Assembly (NCBI GenBank): GCA_019416685.1
Contig: DXWV01000092.1
Span: 1 to 29,191 of the forward strand
Direction of reading: 5' to 3'
DNA: 29,191 nucleotides
From: Bacteroides sp.
GTDB lineage: Bacteria; Bacteroidota; Bacteroidia; Bacteroidales; Bacteroidaceae
In this document: positions 1 through 8,328 of the stretch, in pieces
How the letters are laid out: every line of letters starts with the position of its first letter
Numbering within the stretch: position 1 is the stretch's first letter
Program-made: the position numbers and the translations under genes
The notes under the pieces: generated by a model
What the model saw: the letters and a program-made list of their open reading frames with translations, nothing else
Database searches by the model: none
What the model was told of the DNA's origin: nothing

Positions 1-14
1 TGTGCCGATTAATT

Positions 15-1358
15 TTAGAGCATCGCCCATGTGAGGGACTTTTTCAGTGCCCTCCGCATGTTATAATACTCTTTTGCCCATGCACGACTTACGGGCAGCA
101 GATGATGTACTAAGTCTACATAGGGTATGTTTTTGTCCAGATGATTGCTGGAATAGGTTACCCAAAACGGTTGTTGGGTGTTGTAATTTAAGTGATAATC
201 GCCATGCCATGCAGTCCCTATGTTGCCATAGCTCCAATTGGCAAAGATACCCGGACAGGTGACACCGGCCTTGGCTGAGCAATTGAGGAAATAGAGGTTT
301 CTGTACCATATTTTTTCCAGATCGTTATCTGCCAGCGATACACCGGAACACTTCCAGTATTCACTCCATTTCTGCATGCTGGCTTTTTCGGCGGCGATAT
401 AGCTGTTGGCAGTAATCTTTTCTTTTGGCAATGTGAATAGTGAAGTATCTTCTGCAAGTCCTTCTTTTAAAGATACCATTGCATAAAAAGGAGTTTCAGA
501 AGTGTCCAGATAACGCTCCATGTCCGCCAGATCTTCTTTTATGCCTAATGTTGTTGTACGTTGTCCTTTTAGTAAGGATACGTTAGTGGCGAGATCCAAA
601 GTAAAAGCTTTGTCTTTGGCGTGCCCTTTCTGTATATCATACAAATGTGGTTCAAGATAGGGTAAACGCTGGAAATAACCGAGAGACTTTTCTTGTTCCC
701 GAATTTGGTAATGGGGGATATCATTGGGAGTAGACGGATCGGCTATGAGGCGGATGCGGTTGAAACAGGAGGATATAGAATTTCCATGATCGTCTGTTAA
801 TGACAACCATACCCGATCTTTATTCATGTCGGTGAATATCCTTAGTGCTATCTTTTTGCCGTTTTTCAGTAACTGGACGGTACATAATCCGTTGGAAATA
901 TCGAGTGTGTGTCCTAACAATTCTACTTCGCGCCGGTCAAATCCCAATAATAGTGTGCCACAAGGGAAAGGGCGTGGATAGGGCTTGTGGTAGTTCTCGG
1001 CTGTTAGTTTCAGATATTCCGAGAATTCGTTACTGTGATAAATAGAGGGTAAGCCGGTGAGAGTTGTTTGGGCTTTGGTGAAGATTTCGTCGAAAGTACC
1101 TATCTTCTCTTTGTTGTTTTCGGCAATACGTATGTCCCAGACGTTATTATGACCGAAGTGCAGACAAACGGCATCGGGACGGGTTGTTACTACCACTCCC
1201 AAAGCACCGTTTCCTAACAAAGCTCCTTCAAAGAAACCGGGAACGGGTTTGTCTGCAATAATAGGATGCTTAGCAGCTATTTTCTGTGAGTCGATGGCAT
1301 GTGTAGAGATGCTTATTAAAGATAAAATGCCGACTATCAGATAGTGTGTCTTTCTCAT
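15..1358 (-). CDS. GH95-like six-hairpin glycosidase, N-terminal part only (truncated or frameshifted)
   Basis: A signal peptide of about 22 residues is followed by a GH95-type N-terminal beta domain with GNGALGVVV at 49-57. The start of the (alpha/alpha)6 barrel, with WHGDYHLNYN, begins near residue 384. By family knowledge such enzymes are periplasmic or surface exo-glycosidases (alpha-L-fucosidase or galactosidase type) of about 750-800 residues. This frame stops at 447, before the region expected to carry the catalytic acid. The last dozen residues (from about RRALKK) do not look like family sequence. A second minus-strand frame, reading EGTEKVPHMGDALKLIGT, stays open from about base 55 to the window edge and would be joined by restoring one G in the cgg-agg run near bases 50-56. 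It lies 101 bp downstream of the FG-GAP gene, behind a terminator-like hairpin, so it is probably transcribed by read-through. The family call is from motifs only; substrate is unknown. Confidence 0.6.
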   Translation of the reverse strand: MRKTHYLIVGILSLISISTHAIDSQKIAAKHPIIADKPVPGFFEGALLGNGALGVVVTTRPDAVCLHFGHNNVWDIRIAENNKEKIGTFDEIFTKAQTTLTGLPSIYHSNEFSEYLKLTAENYHKPYPRPFPCGTLLLGFDRREVELLGHTLDISNGLCTVQLLKNGKKIALRIFTDMNKDRVWLSLTDDHGNSISSCFNRIRLIADPSTPNDIPHYQIREQEKSLGYFQRLPYLEPHLYDIQKGHAKDKAFTLDLATNVSLLKGQRTTTLGIKEDLADMERYLDTSETPFYAMVSLKEGLAEDTSLFTLPKEKITANSYIAAEKASMQKWSEYWKCSGVSLADNDLEKIWYRNLYFLNCSAKAGVTCPGIFANWSYGNIGTAWHGDYHLNYNTQQPFWVTYSSNHLDKNIPYVDLVHHLLPVSRAWAKEYYNMRRALKKSLTWAML

Positions 1359-1379
1359 TATAATAGGTTTTAGAAACTG

Positions 1380-1426
1380 AAAAAAGGAACTGTTCCCAGT
1401 ATAGCTGAAATGAAACAGTTCCTTTT
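1380..1426 (-). terminator. Intrinsic terminator after the FG-GAP gene
   Basis: Perfect 13-bp arms at 1382-1394 and 1414-1426 enclose a 19-nt loop. On the minus strand the stem is followed by six T residues (1385-1380). It starts 34 bp after the stop of the FG-GAP gene and ends only 21 bp before the start codon of the glycosidase gene. It therefore probably ends or attenuates the FG-GAP transcript. No separate promoter for the downstream gene is evident in the remaining gap. Confidence 0.75.
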
Positions 1427-1459
1427 CTTATAATAATATCCTGAAAAATCTATTTTACC

Positions 1460-3490
1460 TTATTTACCTACTTTATAAGTGCGTCCTCCGGTTGTGATCA
1501 GATAGATACCGTTTGAAGAAACCGGAATCACGTTGTTTACTTTATCTTTTGCTACTACTCTTCCGAGCATATCGGTTACTTCAACATCGAGATCACTGTC
1601 TGCTCTTACGATAAAGCCTTCTTTAACAGTTTCGATGCGAACGTTATTAGCTACTTCGCTCTGAGCAATACCGGTATCTTTACCAAGTAATTTAGTTGTG
1701 AAAGTACTTGCACCTTGTGCCTGATCAATGGCCTGTACACCAACGGTGTAGCTATAACCTTCGGAAGCATCTACTTTCACAGAATATGATTTCAATACGC
1801 TGCGTACACCTGTCTGGTAGTCAGTAATCACTTTCAAACGTCCTGTTTCCGGATTGGCTGGGATAATCATTGAAATCTTTCCGGTATTGTTGTTTTTTAC
1901 ATAAACATTGTAGAACAATGCCTCTGCAGGAGTTACATCATCGGTAGCGTCGTCCCAAGTTACAGTCAACATACCCTTTTCGATTTTGGCGACAACATTG
2001 GTAGGAGCAGTAGGAGCTTGGTTCACGAAGTCGGATGTGTTTTTGAACATAGCAACTTCATTTGAAGTGTTACCATCCACTCCGAATGCATCTAATTTAC
2101 CGTCATTAGAGAAATCGGCAATAACAAGTCCACCCTGACGTTCGCCAGCATTAAATACTTCTTTTACGCCTCCGAAATCGTATGTATTATTGTCACGTTG
2201 GTAGAGGATACCACTAAAATATCCCTCCTTATTTGTATATCCCATAAGTGCGGCATCAAGTTTACCGTCATGATTCATATCTGCAAAAGTACCAGTAGGT
2301 ACTGCTCTTACCTGTAAGAAACCTGAAGTTTCCATATCTAACGGAGTAAAGACAAGGTCACCTTCATTCATGTAGATTGTTCCCCCACCGGGAGTTGGTG
2401 CACCATCACCCAATATGATAAGATCCATTAGGCCGTCTCCATTCAAGTCTTCTACAAAAAGAGTGATATCATAACCTCCCTGAAAAGTATCATTATCAAA
2501 CGGTGTCACATCCAGGAATGCAGTACCTTCTTCTATGTTTTGATAGATTCGAATTTCGTTGCCGGATCCTCTAATGCTACCATCTTCATTGTCTGCATAT
2601 CCGGTACAAAAGATATCCAGCCAACCGTCGTTGTCAATGTCTACAAAAGCAACGTCGCCATGACTCATCGGTTTAAAATTACCATCCAAACCCTCTTCTC
2701 CGAAGGTTTCTGCTATTTTTTGTATAGTGAAAGTTCCGTCACCACCATTGTTCTTGTAAAGTTCAACGAAGCGTCTTTTAAGGCGTTCCGGATCGTAGTT
2801 CGGATTTTCCGGGTCGTTACTCTGATCTTTGTTTTCACATCCCATGAGCAAAACGTCAACAAAGCCGTCTTTGTCATAATCACCTATAGAGATACCAGTA
2901 AGATAATCTTCATTATGTGCTTGGTTGAGTCCGTGATTTTCTATTAATTTAAATTTATAGTCGTTTTCCGGTCCTTGATTTTCAAGAAGCATTAAATATT
3001 CGGATTCATTGGTTAGGAAATTATGTTCTCCTTTTCCTCTTATAATAAGGTCCAGATTTCCGTCATTGTTGAAATCCAGGAAACGGAAAAATGATTTTGT
3101 ACTTACCGGCAGATTGATAAGGTCTTCAACCGGAGTTCCCGGAGTATCAGGATTATCCTCTGTTCCTGCTTCGTGTTTGGATTTTGCTGAAATAGTAAAA
3201 TTACCATTCCCGTCATTCTTTATTACAATGGCTGCACAAAACCATCCTCCGACATCAAACTTACTGCCTTCAACGTAATCTTTATGACTTTGTCCACCCA
3301 TGATGATATCCATAAAATCATCATTATTAAAGTCGCCTACGGCAGGGACGGTACGGTGGGTAAAAGGTAACATAGGATTATCTCCGTTACTGGACATTAT
3401 TTTATCAAATGTTACTTGTGCTGATGCTCCGCAGGTCATTAATAATGATAGGGCGATCGCACTTTTCTTTAAAGAGAAAATGTTCTTCAT
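1460..3490 (-). CDS. Secreted FG-GAP/VCBS-repeat protein with Fn3-like and T9SS-type C-terminal domains
   Basis: A protein of 676 residues. The chosen ATG at 3490 opens a standard signal peptide (MKNIFSLKK... to ASA|Q near 24). An upstream in-frame ATG at 3538 falls inside the predicted -7 promoter box and is rejected. Seven calcium-binding FG-GAP loops of the D-x-[DN]-x-[DN]-[GD]-x-x-D type occur near residues 53, 139, 204, 284, 348, 404 and 459, which is the count expected for a seven-bladed beta-propeller. A fibronectin-III-like stretch spans about 493-605. The last 65 residues (VEVTDMLGRVV ... NGIYLITT ... KVGK) resemble a type A sorting domain of the type IX secretion system. No catalytic motif is visible, so a glycan- or protein-binding role outside the cytoplasm is inferred. 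Its promoter shares an operator-like element with the fasciclin operon, suggesting HTCS control. Confidence 0.85.
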   Translation of the reverse strand: MKNIFSLKKSAIALSLLMTCGASAQVTFDKIMSSNGDNPMLPFTHRTVPAVGDFNNDDFMDIIMGGQSHKDYVEGSKFDVGGWFCAAIVIKNDGNGNFTISAKSKHEAGTEDNPDTPGTPVEDLINLPVSTKSFFRFLDFNNDGNLDLIIRGKGEHNFLTNESEYLMLLENQGPENDYKFKLIENHGLNQAHNEDYLTGISIGDYDKDGFVDVLLMGCENKDQSNDPENPNYDPERLKRRFVELYKNNGGDGTFTIQKIAETFGEEGLDGNFKPMSHGDVAFVDIDNDGWLDIFCTGYADNEDGSIRGSGNEIRIYQNIEEGTAFLDVTPFDNDTFQGGYDITLFVEDLNGDGLMDLIILGDGAPTPGGGTIYMNEGDLVFTPLDMETSGFLQVRAVPTGTFADMNHDGKLDAALMGYTNKEGYFSGILYQRDNNTYDFGGVKEVFNAGERQGGLVIADFSNDGKLDAFGVDGNTSNEVAMFKNTSDFVNQAPTAPTNVVAKIEKGMLTVTWDDATDDVTPAEALFYNVYVKNNNTGKISMIIPANPETGRLKVITDYQTGVRSVLKSYSVKVDASEGYSYTVGVQAIDQAQGASTFTTKLLGKDTGIAQSEVANNVRIETVKEGFIVRADSDLDVEVTDMLGRVVAKDKVNNVIPVSSNGIYLITTGGRTYKVGK

Positions 3491-3535
3491 AATCTTTACT
3501 TTTAAATTGGTTAATAGTTTTAAAAACTGAATGCA

Positions 3536-3643
3536 CAAATATAGCGCAATGGTTCATTAAGGCTGTCGTTAAATGTATCGATAACTATAATAAATGTAGA
3601 AATTTTCGGCGTTTGAATATATTGTAGCTTGTTTTCTACATTT
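3536..3643 (-). promoter_or_regulatory. Promoter and candidate HTCS operator of the FG-GAP gene
   Basis: Read on the minus strand, AAATGTA (3643-3637) is followed by the 15-mer TACATTTATTATAGT (3598-3584). A second TACATTT lies exactly 21 bp beyond the first (3577-3571). A perfect Bacteroides -7 box TATATTTG (3543-3536) starts 55 bp after the start of the 15-mer. The same 15-mer with the same 55-bp spacing occurs before the fasciclin operon. The AAATGTAGAAA ... TTTCTACATTT pair (plus-strand 3592-3602 and 3633-3643) forms an inverted repeat. The inferred start site is near 3529, about 40 nt before the ATG. No clear -33 box was seen, consistent with an activator-dependent promoter. Confidence 0.7.
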
Positions 3644-4022
3644 GTGTTATTGGGTGAGAGTTTTGTTGTATTCTGCCTTAGGCTTGAAAAGTAAAATTCT
3701 TATGTAGAATAAACAAAAATAGAAATTGATACAATGCTTCAAAGGATATAGAATAACAATCGAATCAAGTAAAAAGCAATATTGGCAGATTATTTGAATA
3801 TATAAATCCGTCTTACTTACTTTATTCTATGAAAGTACGTACTTAATGCATAGTTAAAATGCATATTAACAGCATGTTAAATACGTATTTTTACAGTATA
3901 AAAGTACGTATTTTTATAATATGTGAAATAGGTGCGTTAAAAGGAGTTATTTCACCATAGAATTCTGAGGCTTCTGTGCCGAGTTGATTTGTTTCAATGT
4001 TGGGCAAAATTTAAACAGGCTC
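3644..4022. other. AT-rich intergenic region between FG-GAP promoter and HTCS gene
   Basis: Apart from the 23-bp repeat array this stretch holds no convincing gene, RNA or intrinsic terminator. The HTCS gene ends at 4023 without a clear stem plus T-run on the minus strand, so its transcript might continue toward the FG-GAP gene. Confidence 0.5.
3832..3923. repeat. Four degenerate 23-bp tandem units with palindromic cores
   Basis: Units begin at 3832, 3855, 3878 and 3901. Three contain TACGTA at the same phase (3836, 3882, 3905). The second has ATGCAT in its place (3859). The core of unit 1 is a 12-bp perfect palindrome, AAGTACGTACTT (3833-3844), and units 3 and 4 share TACGTATTTTTA. The array lies about 230 bp upstream of the FG-GAP promoter element and 100 bp after the HTCS stop. 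It may be an operator array or a relic repeat. A 13-bp copy of the core (AAATACGTATTTT) also occurs inside the HTCS start region (8054-8066). Confidence 0.6.
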
Positions 4023-7000
4023 TTAATTCTTACCTGCTTTGCTGCTTTTGGCAAACTCTTTGGGTGTCATACCAAATTGTTGGAAGAACATCTTACCAAA
4101 ATAAGACGGAGAATTAATTCCTACCATAAAGCAAACTTCTGCTATTTGATATTCACCTCCCTGTATTAATTCCGCAGCCTTTTTCAATCTGATTAGTTTG
4201 ATAAACTCAATAGGGGAGAGTGAGGTTATCTGTTTTACTTTTCGATGGAGTCCTGAACGGCTCATATACAGGTTGTCAGCAAGATACTTCACATTTAGTT
4301 CCGGGTTAGCAAGATCGTGATTTATTATCTCGATAATCTTGTTTAGGAACTTCTCATCGTTTTTACTTACTTTCATCTTCTGTACCGGGAAGAACGGTTT
4401 GTTCAGGAATGCTTTTTTCTCTTTTTCCCGGTTTTTGAGCAACATATTGATATGCTTGTACAGATAGTTGAAGGCTGTAGGTTTTTCGATATACGCATCT
4501 GCACCTATCTCAAGACTTTTCATTTTACTATCCATATCTGTTTTTGCAGTAAGTAAAACAAAAGGTATCTGAGCAAGGTCTTCGTTTGATTTTACGTTCT
4601 GACACAGTTCCAGACCATCCATTTCGGGCATCATCAAATCACTTAGAATGATGTTAATGTACTTCTCGTTTAAGACTTTCAGTGCTTCAACCCCATTTGT
4701 TGCAATGTAGACATTGAAATATTTTTCCAATCGTTCTGATAGATAGCTTCGAACCTCCGGTTCATCTTCAACTATCAGTATGCTGTTTTCTTTTATTTTC
4801 GGTTCATCTTCTCCCAATTCTTCGTCTTCTTCAGTGTCGGAAATAACAGTTGGAGGAGTATTCTGTTCGATGAAAGTTGTAGATTCATTATCCTCTTCCT
4901 GTTCCTTTTCCTCTGTATGTTGTTCGTCTGTATTGACGCTGATTGGAATAGATAAAATAAACGTGGTCAGAGAGGCGGTAGTATCAAGTATTAATTCGGC
5001 ATTATTGAGTTTTGCCAGATTACTGGCGAGAGACAATCCTATTCCGCTTCCGGGAATATTGGACACCTTTGTGGTACGGTAAAATGGTTCGAATATTTTT
5101 TTACTCAGATTGTCCGGGATAGGAGTACCATCATTGATAACACGTATATGAGCGATATTATCATCTGTGGCATACAAGTCTACCTGAATTGTTTTGTTTG
5201 AGTATTTTAGTGCATTGTTTATCAGATTGCTGATAATTTTAATGACTGATTCCTGATCTATGTTGGCTATCAATACATTATCAGTAATGTGAAGTGTAAG
5301 TTGTTTCTCCTTTTGCTCAAATGTGAGTTGGAACCTGTTTATGGTTTTGGTCACCAGATTGTTGAGATTGGTATTAGTGGGATTTAGTATAAACTTACGC
5401 TCGTCTATTTTACGGAAATCGAGTAACTGATTGATCAAATCAAGCAGGCGTTTTACATTTTGTTCCATGATACGCATGTTCTTTCTGATAGCTGGCGGAT
5501 CTATTTCTTCCTCTTCCAATATGGCTTCGAGCGGACCATTGATAAGAATAAGAGGGGTTCGTATCTCATGTGCGATATCAGTAAAAAACTCTATTTTAGC
5601 ATTGTATATATCTTTTTCGCGTTGGTTATCTGCCAGAATTTGTTTCTGTGCATACCGTTTTTTCTGTGTACGGTCATACAGATAAATAAAGGTAATAACC
5701 CCTATTAGAAAGAGGAGGATATAACAGTAGGTGGCTATTGTGCTTTGCCACCAGGGAGCTTTGATAAATATTTTAATAGATGTTTCATTATCCCCCCATT
5801 CGCCCAAGCTATTGGTAGCTCTGACGCGGAAAGAGTAATCGCCTGGGCTAAGATTGGTATAGGATACGCTACGGTTATCATTTGTGATAGTCCAGTCCTT
5901 ATCGAAGTTTTCCAGTTTATAGGAATATTTATAATTACTTGATGAAGAATAACTGAGTGAAGCAAATTCAAAACCAATACTGTTCTGGTCGTGATTCAGA
6001 TGAACTTCATCTGTGTAGATAATACTGTTGGTAAGTGGAGAACCTTTCTCGTTTACTTTTAATTCTTCGTTAAATATGAGTAACTTAGTAATATAAAGTG
6101 GAGCTGTGACATGAGGACGTTTAATATTGTTTGGATTTACGGCCATTAATCCGTTAATGGATCCGAAATATAATTTTCCGGACCGGGTTCTTATCCCCGA
6201 TTTATAATTGAGCTGATTGTTATTGATACCATCTTTTTCGGTAAATACCTGAATTGCTTCTGTCTCAGGATTAAAACGAACCATGCCATGATTGGTACCA
6301 AACCACAGTAGTCCTTCATTATCTTCTACTATTTTGTAGGCAACGTCATCGGGTAATCCTTCATTTTTGGAGTAAGACTTGAAGCTGTTTGTCTCTTTCA
6401 TATATTTACATATACCTCCACGGTCTGTTGAAAACCAAAGATTTCCTTTTCTATCCTCCGTAACGCTACTTACTGAGTTAGAACTTATGGTATTGGGATC
6501 TTCCTGCCTGTAAATATAATGCTCCACCACTTTGTCTGTAGCTCTTAGCTTAAACACTCCGTTTCCCATTGTACAAACCCATATATTACCTTTTGAATCT
6601 TCATATATGTCAAAAATGAAATTGTACCCGAATTCATTATGGCGTTCAAATTTCAGGTTGTTCTTGTCACTGGAGTAAACTCCCCATCCATTTCCTAACC
6701 AGATTGTCCCTTTTCTGTCCTGATATAATGCCCAGATACTTGACTCGTCAATTCCTAATTGTTCAGGGCTGAGATGTTTTCGGGTTTTAGTTTTCAGGTT
6801 GTGAATATCTATTCCGTTTTTGAACAGACCCACCCATATCTCGTCCTGGTTTTCTATAATGGCTTGCGGAATAAACTGAGTACCTCCTGTAGGAGTGATT
6901 TTCTCAAAAGATTGCTTTTTAGGGTCAAAGACTGATATGCCGTTGTCTTCGGTACATACCCATATTTTTCCATTCTGGTCTTCTTTCAGATCGCGTATAA

Positions 7001-8072
7001 TTCTTCCGTCGATAGAATTTTTTTGTTGGCTGGGAAGGTACCGGTCTATTGTCAGCGTCTGGGAAGGAATGTAATTTACTCCTCCGAATACAGTTCCGAT
7101 CCATATTCCATTTTCATTATCCTGATACATAGCGTAAATTTTGTTGTCGGTCAGACTATTACCTATCATAGGATCACTGCGGATTAATTCAGTTTTGCCG
7201 GCATCTTCATCTATTATATAGATACCCTGTTCTGTACCTACCCATAATTCGTTATTGAACACTTTGACATCTCTGATAATTTTATGGTGAACGTCGTCGG
7301 CATTAACTACAAAAAATGTGTTATTGTTGTAATCGTATTTTTTTAATTCTCCCTCGTGTACACCTAATATAATATAATCTCCGTATTCGCAGGTACTGTA
7401 TATCATGTCATTTTTGATGGATACACCATTCCTGTCTGCGATATGTTGCTCGAATTTATCGGTTTTAGTATTGTAATGATACAATCCGTCTTTATTGGTT
7501 CCTACCCATATTTCACCGGATTTTAGAATCGTAATGCATTGTGGGTGTTTAGAAGCTTGATTACTTGCAATAATAAAAGGGTAGTGTGACAGGCTATTGG
7601 TATTAATGTCAAATCTGAACACACCCTGATTAGGTATTATTATCCATATTTTCTGTTCTTTGTCTTCCGCTATCTGAGCTACCCAATCGGATATACCTAC
7701 TCCGCTTTCTGTAGTGATGTTGAAGTGGCTGAACTTTTCGGACAAGGGATTATAGATGTATATGCCACGATCTGTACCTACCCATATATTCTTGTTTTTA
7801 TCTTCAAACAGGGCGGAGATGTTATTGTTACCGATACCTCTCTTTTCATCGTAGCAATTGTATATTCTCACTTTCTTTCCATCAAAACGGTTTAGCCCGT
7901 TTTTCGTTCCAAACCACATAAAGCCTTTGTCATCCTGAATGATTGTTTTAACGTTATTCTGAGACAGATTTTGGGCCGAAGTTACATAGTAATTTTTGGC
8001 TAATGTCTGACAATATACGTTCAGAAAGAGAATGTTGCAGATGAATAGTAATGAAATACGTATTTTATTCAT
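4023..8072 (-). CDS. Hybrid two-component system (HTCS) sensor kinase/response regulator
   Basis: A 1349-residue one-protein phosphorelay. After a signal peptide (about 1-21) come roughly a dozen Reg_prop propeller repeats (pattern D..G.[IL]W[VFI]GT..G) to about 655, forming the periplasmic ligand sensor. A Y_Y_Y domain follows (about 695-770), then one membrane segment (about 777-798). The cytoplasmic part has a HisKA domain with FFTDIAHEIRTP (phospho-acceptor His835) and a HATPase domain (NLINNALKYS near 949, GSGIGLSLA near 1008). It continues with a receiver domain (VEDEP near 1101, Asp1145 in LSDLMMPEMDG, Lys1197) and an AraC-type HTH domain (about 1240-1345). All catalytic residues are present. 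A glutamate-rich linker of about 45 residues (1048-1092) separates kinase and receiver. In this family the periplasmic domain binds an oligosaccharide and the protein activates its neighbouring PUL. Its position between two divergent arms and their shared promoter element support that role. Confidence 0.95.
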   Translation of the reverse strand: MNKIRISLLFICNILFLNVYCQTLAKNYYVTSAQNLSQNNVKTIIQDDKGFMWFGTKNGLNRFDGKKVRIYNCYDEKRGIGNNNISALFEDKNKNIWVGTDRGIYIYNPLSEKFSHFNITTESGVGISDWVAQIAEDKEQKIWIIIPNQGVFRFDINTNSLSHYPFIIASNQASKHPQCITILKSGEIWVGTNKDGLYHYNTKTDKFEQHIADRNGVSIKNDMIYSTCEYGDYIILGVHEGELKKYDYNNNTFFVVNADDVHHKIIRDVKVFNNELWVGTEQGIYIIDEDAGKTELIRSDPMIGNSLTDNKIYAMYQDNENGIWIGTVFGGVNYIPSQTLTIDRYLPSQQKNSIDGRIIRDLKEDQNGKIWVCTEDNGISVFDPKKQSFEKITPTGGTQFIPQAIIENQDEIWVGLFKNGIDIHNLKTKTRKHLSPEQLGIDESSIWALYQDRKGTIWLGNGWGVYSSDKNNLKFERHNEFGYNFIFDIYEDSKGNIWVCTMGNGVFKLRATDKVVEHYIYRQEDPNTISSNSVSSVTEDRKGNLWFSTDRGGICKYMKETNSFKSYSKNEGLPDDVAYKIVEDNEGLLWFGTNHGMVRFNPETEAIQVFTEKDGINNNQLNYKSGIRTRSGKLYFGSINGLMAVNPNNIKRPHVTAPLYITKLLIFNEELKVNEKGSPLTNSIIYTDEVHLNHDQNSIGFEFASLSYSSSSNYKYSYKLENFDKDWTITNDNRSVSYTNLSPGDYSFRVRATNSLGEWGDNETSIKIFIKAPWWQSTIATYCYILLFLIGVITFIYLYDRTQKKRYAQKQILADNQREKDIYNAKIEFFTDIAHEIRTPLILINGPLEAILEEEEIDPPAIRKNMRIMEQNVKRLLDLINQLLDFRKIDERKFILNPTNTNLNNLVTKTINRFQLTFEQKEKQLTLHITDNVLIANIDQESVIKIISNLINNALKYSNKTIQVDLYATDDNIAHIRVINDGTPIPDNLSKKIFEPFYRTTKVSNIPGSGIGLSLASNLAKLNNAELILDTTASLTTFILSIPISVNTDEQHTEEKEQEEDNESTTFIEQNTPPTVISDTEEDEELGEDEPKIKENSILIVEDEPEVRSYLSERLEKYFNVYIATNGVEALKVLNEKYINIILSDLMMPEMDGLELCQNVKSNEDLAQIPFVLLTAKTDMDSKMKSLEIGADAYIEKPTAFNYLYKHINMLLKNREKEKKAFLNKPFFPVQKMKVSKNDEKFLNKIIEIINHDLANPELNVKYLADNLYMSRSGLHRKVKQITSLSPIEFIKLIRLKKAAELIQGGEYQIAEVCFMVGINSPSYFGKMFFQQFGMTPKEFAKSSKAGKN

Positions 8073-8328
8073 TATATATGATTTAAGTTAACTTGATATG
8101 TTAAGATATATTATATATTGATTATTAGTGTATTAGTTGAGCATATACTGACGCGAAGCCTCAGGTATTAGTGTTTTTGAAGATGACGGTTGGTAAACTT
8201 CCCTTGTGAGGCTAATCCTAAAGGATGTTGCAAATATCGTGATTTATTTGACAGGTTGTATCTGTTTTCCGGTGAAAATTATGAATTTGCTTTGTTGGTA
8301 GTTATTTGCTTTAGTAAACCCAGTAATG
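8073..8328. other. Intergenic region upstream of the HTCS gene
   Basis: No gene is seen. This should hold the HTCS promoter, but no good minus-strand TAnnTTTG box was recognised, so expression may be weak and constitutive or use a degenerate box. Confidence 0.4.

Noticed and set aside
3491..3538. Earlier ATG for the FG-GAP protein
   Set aside because: It lies within the predicted -7 box, upstream of the inferred transcription start, and would bury the signal peptide behind 16 extra residues.
3965..8164. 10-bp inverted pair CTGAGGCTTC (3965-3974) and GAAGCCTCAG (8155-8164) flanking the HTCS gene
   Set aside because: It is short, does not extend, lacks a target-site duplication or transposase, and is compatible with chance; not enough to call a mobile element.
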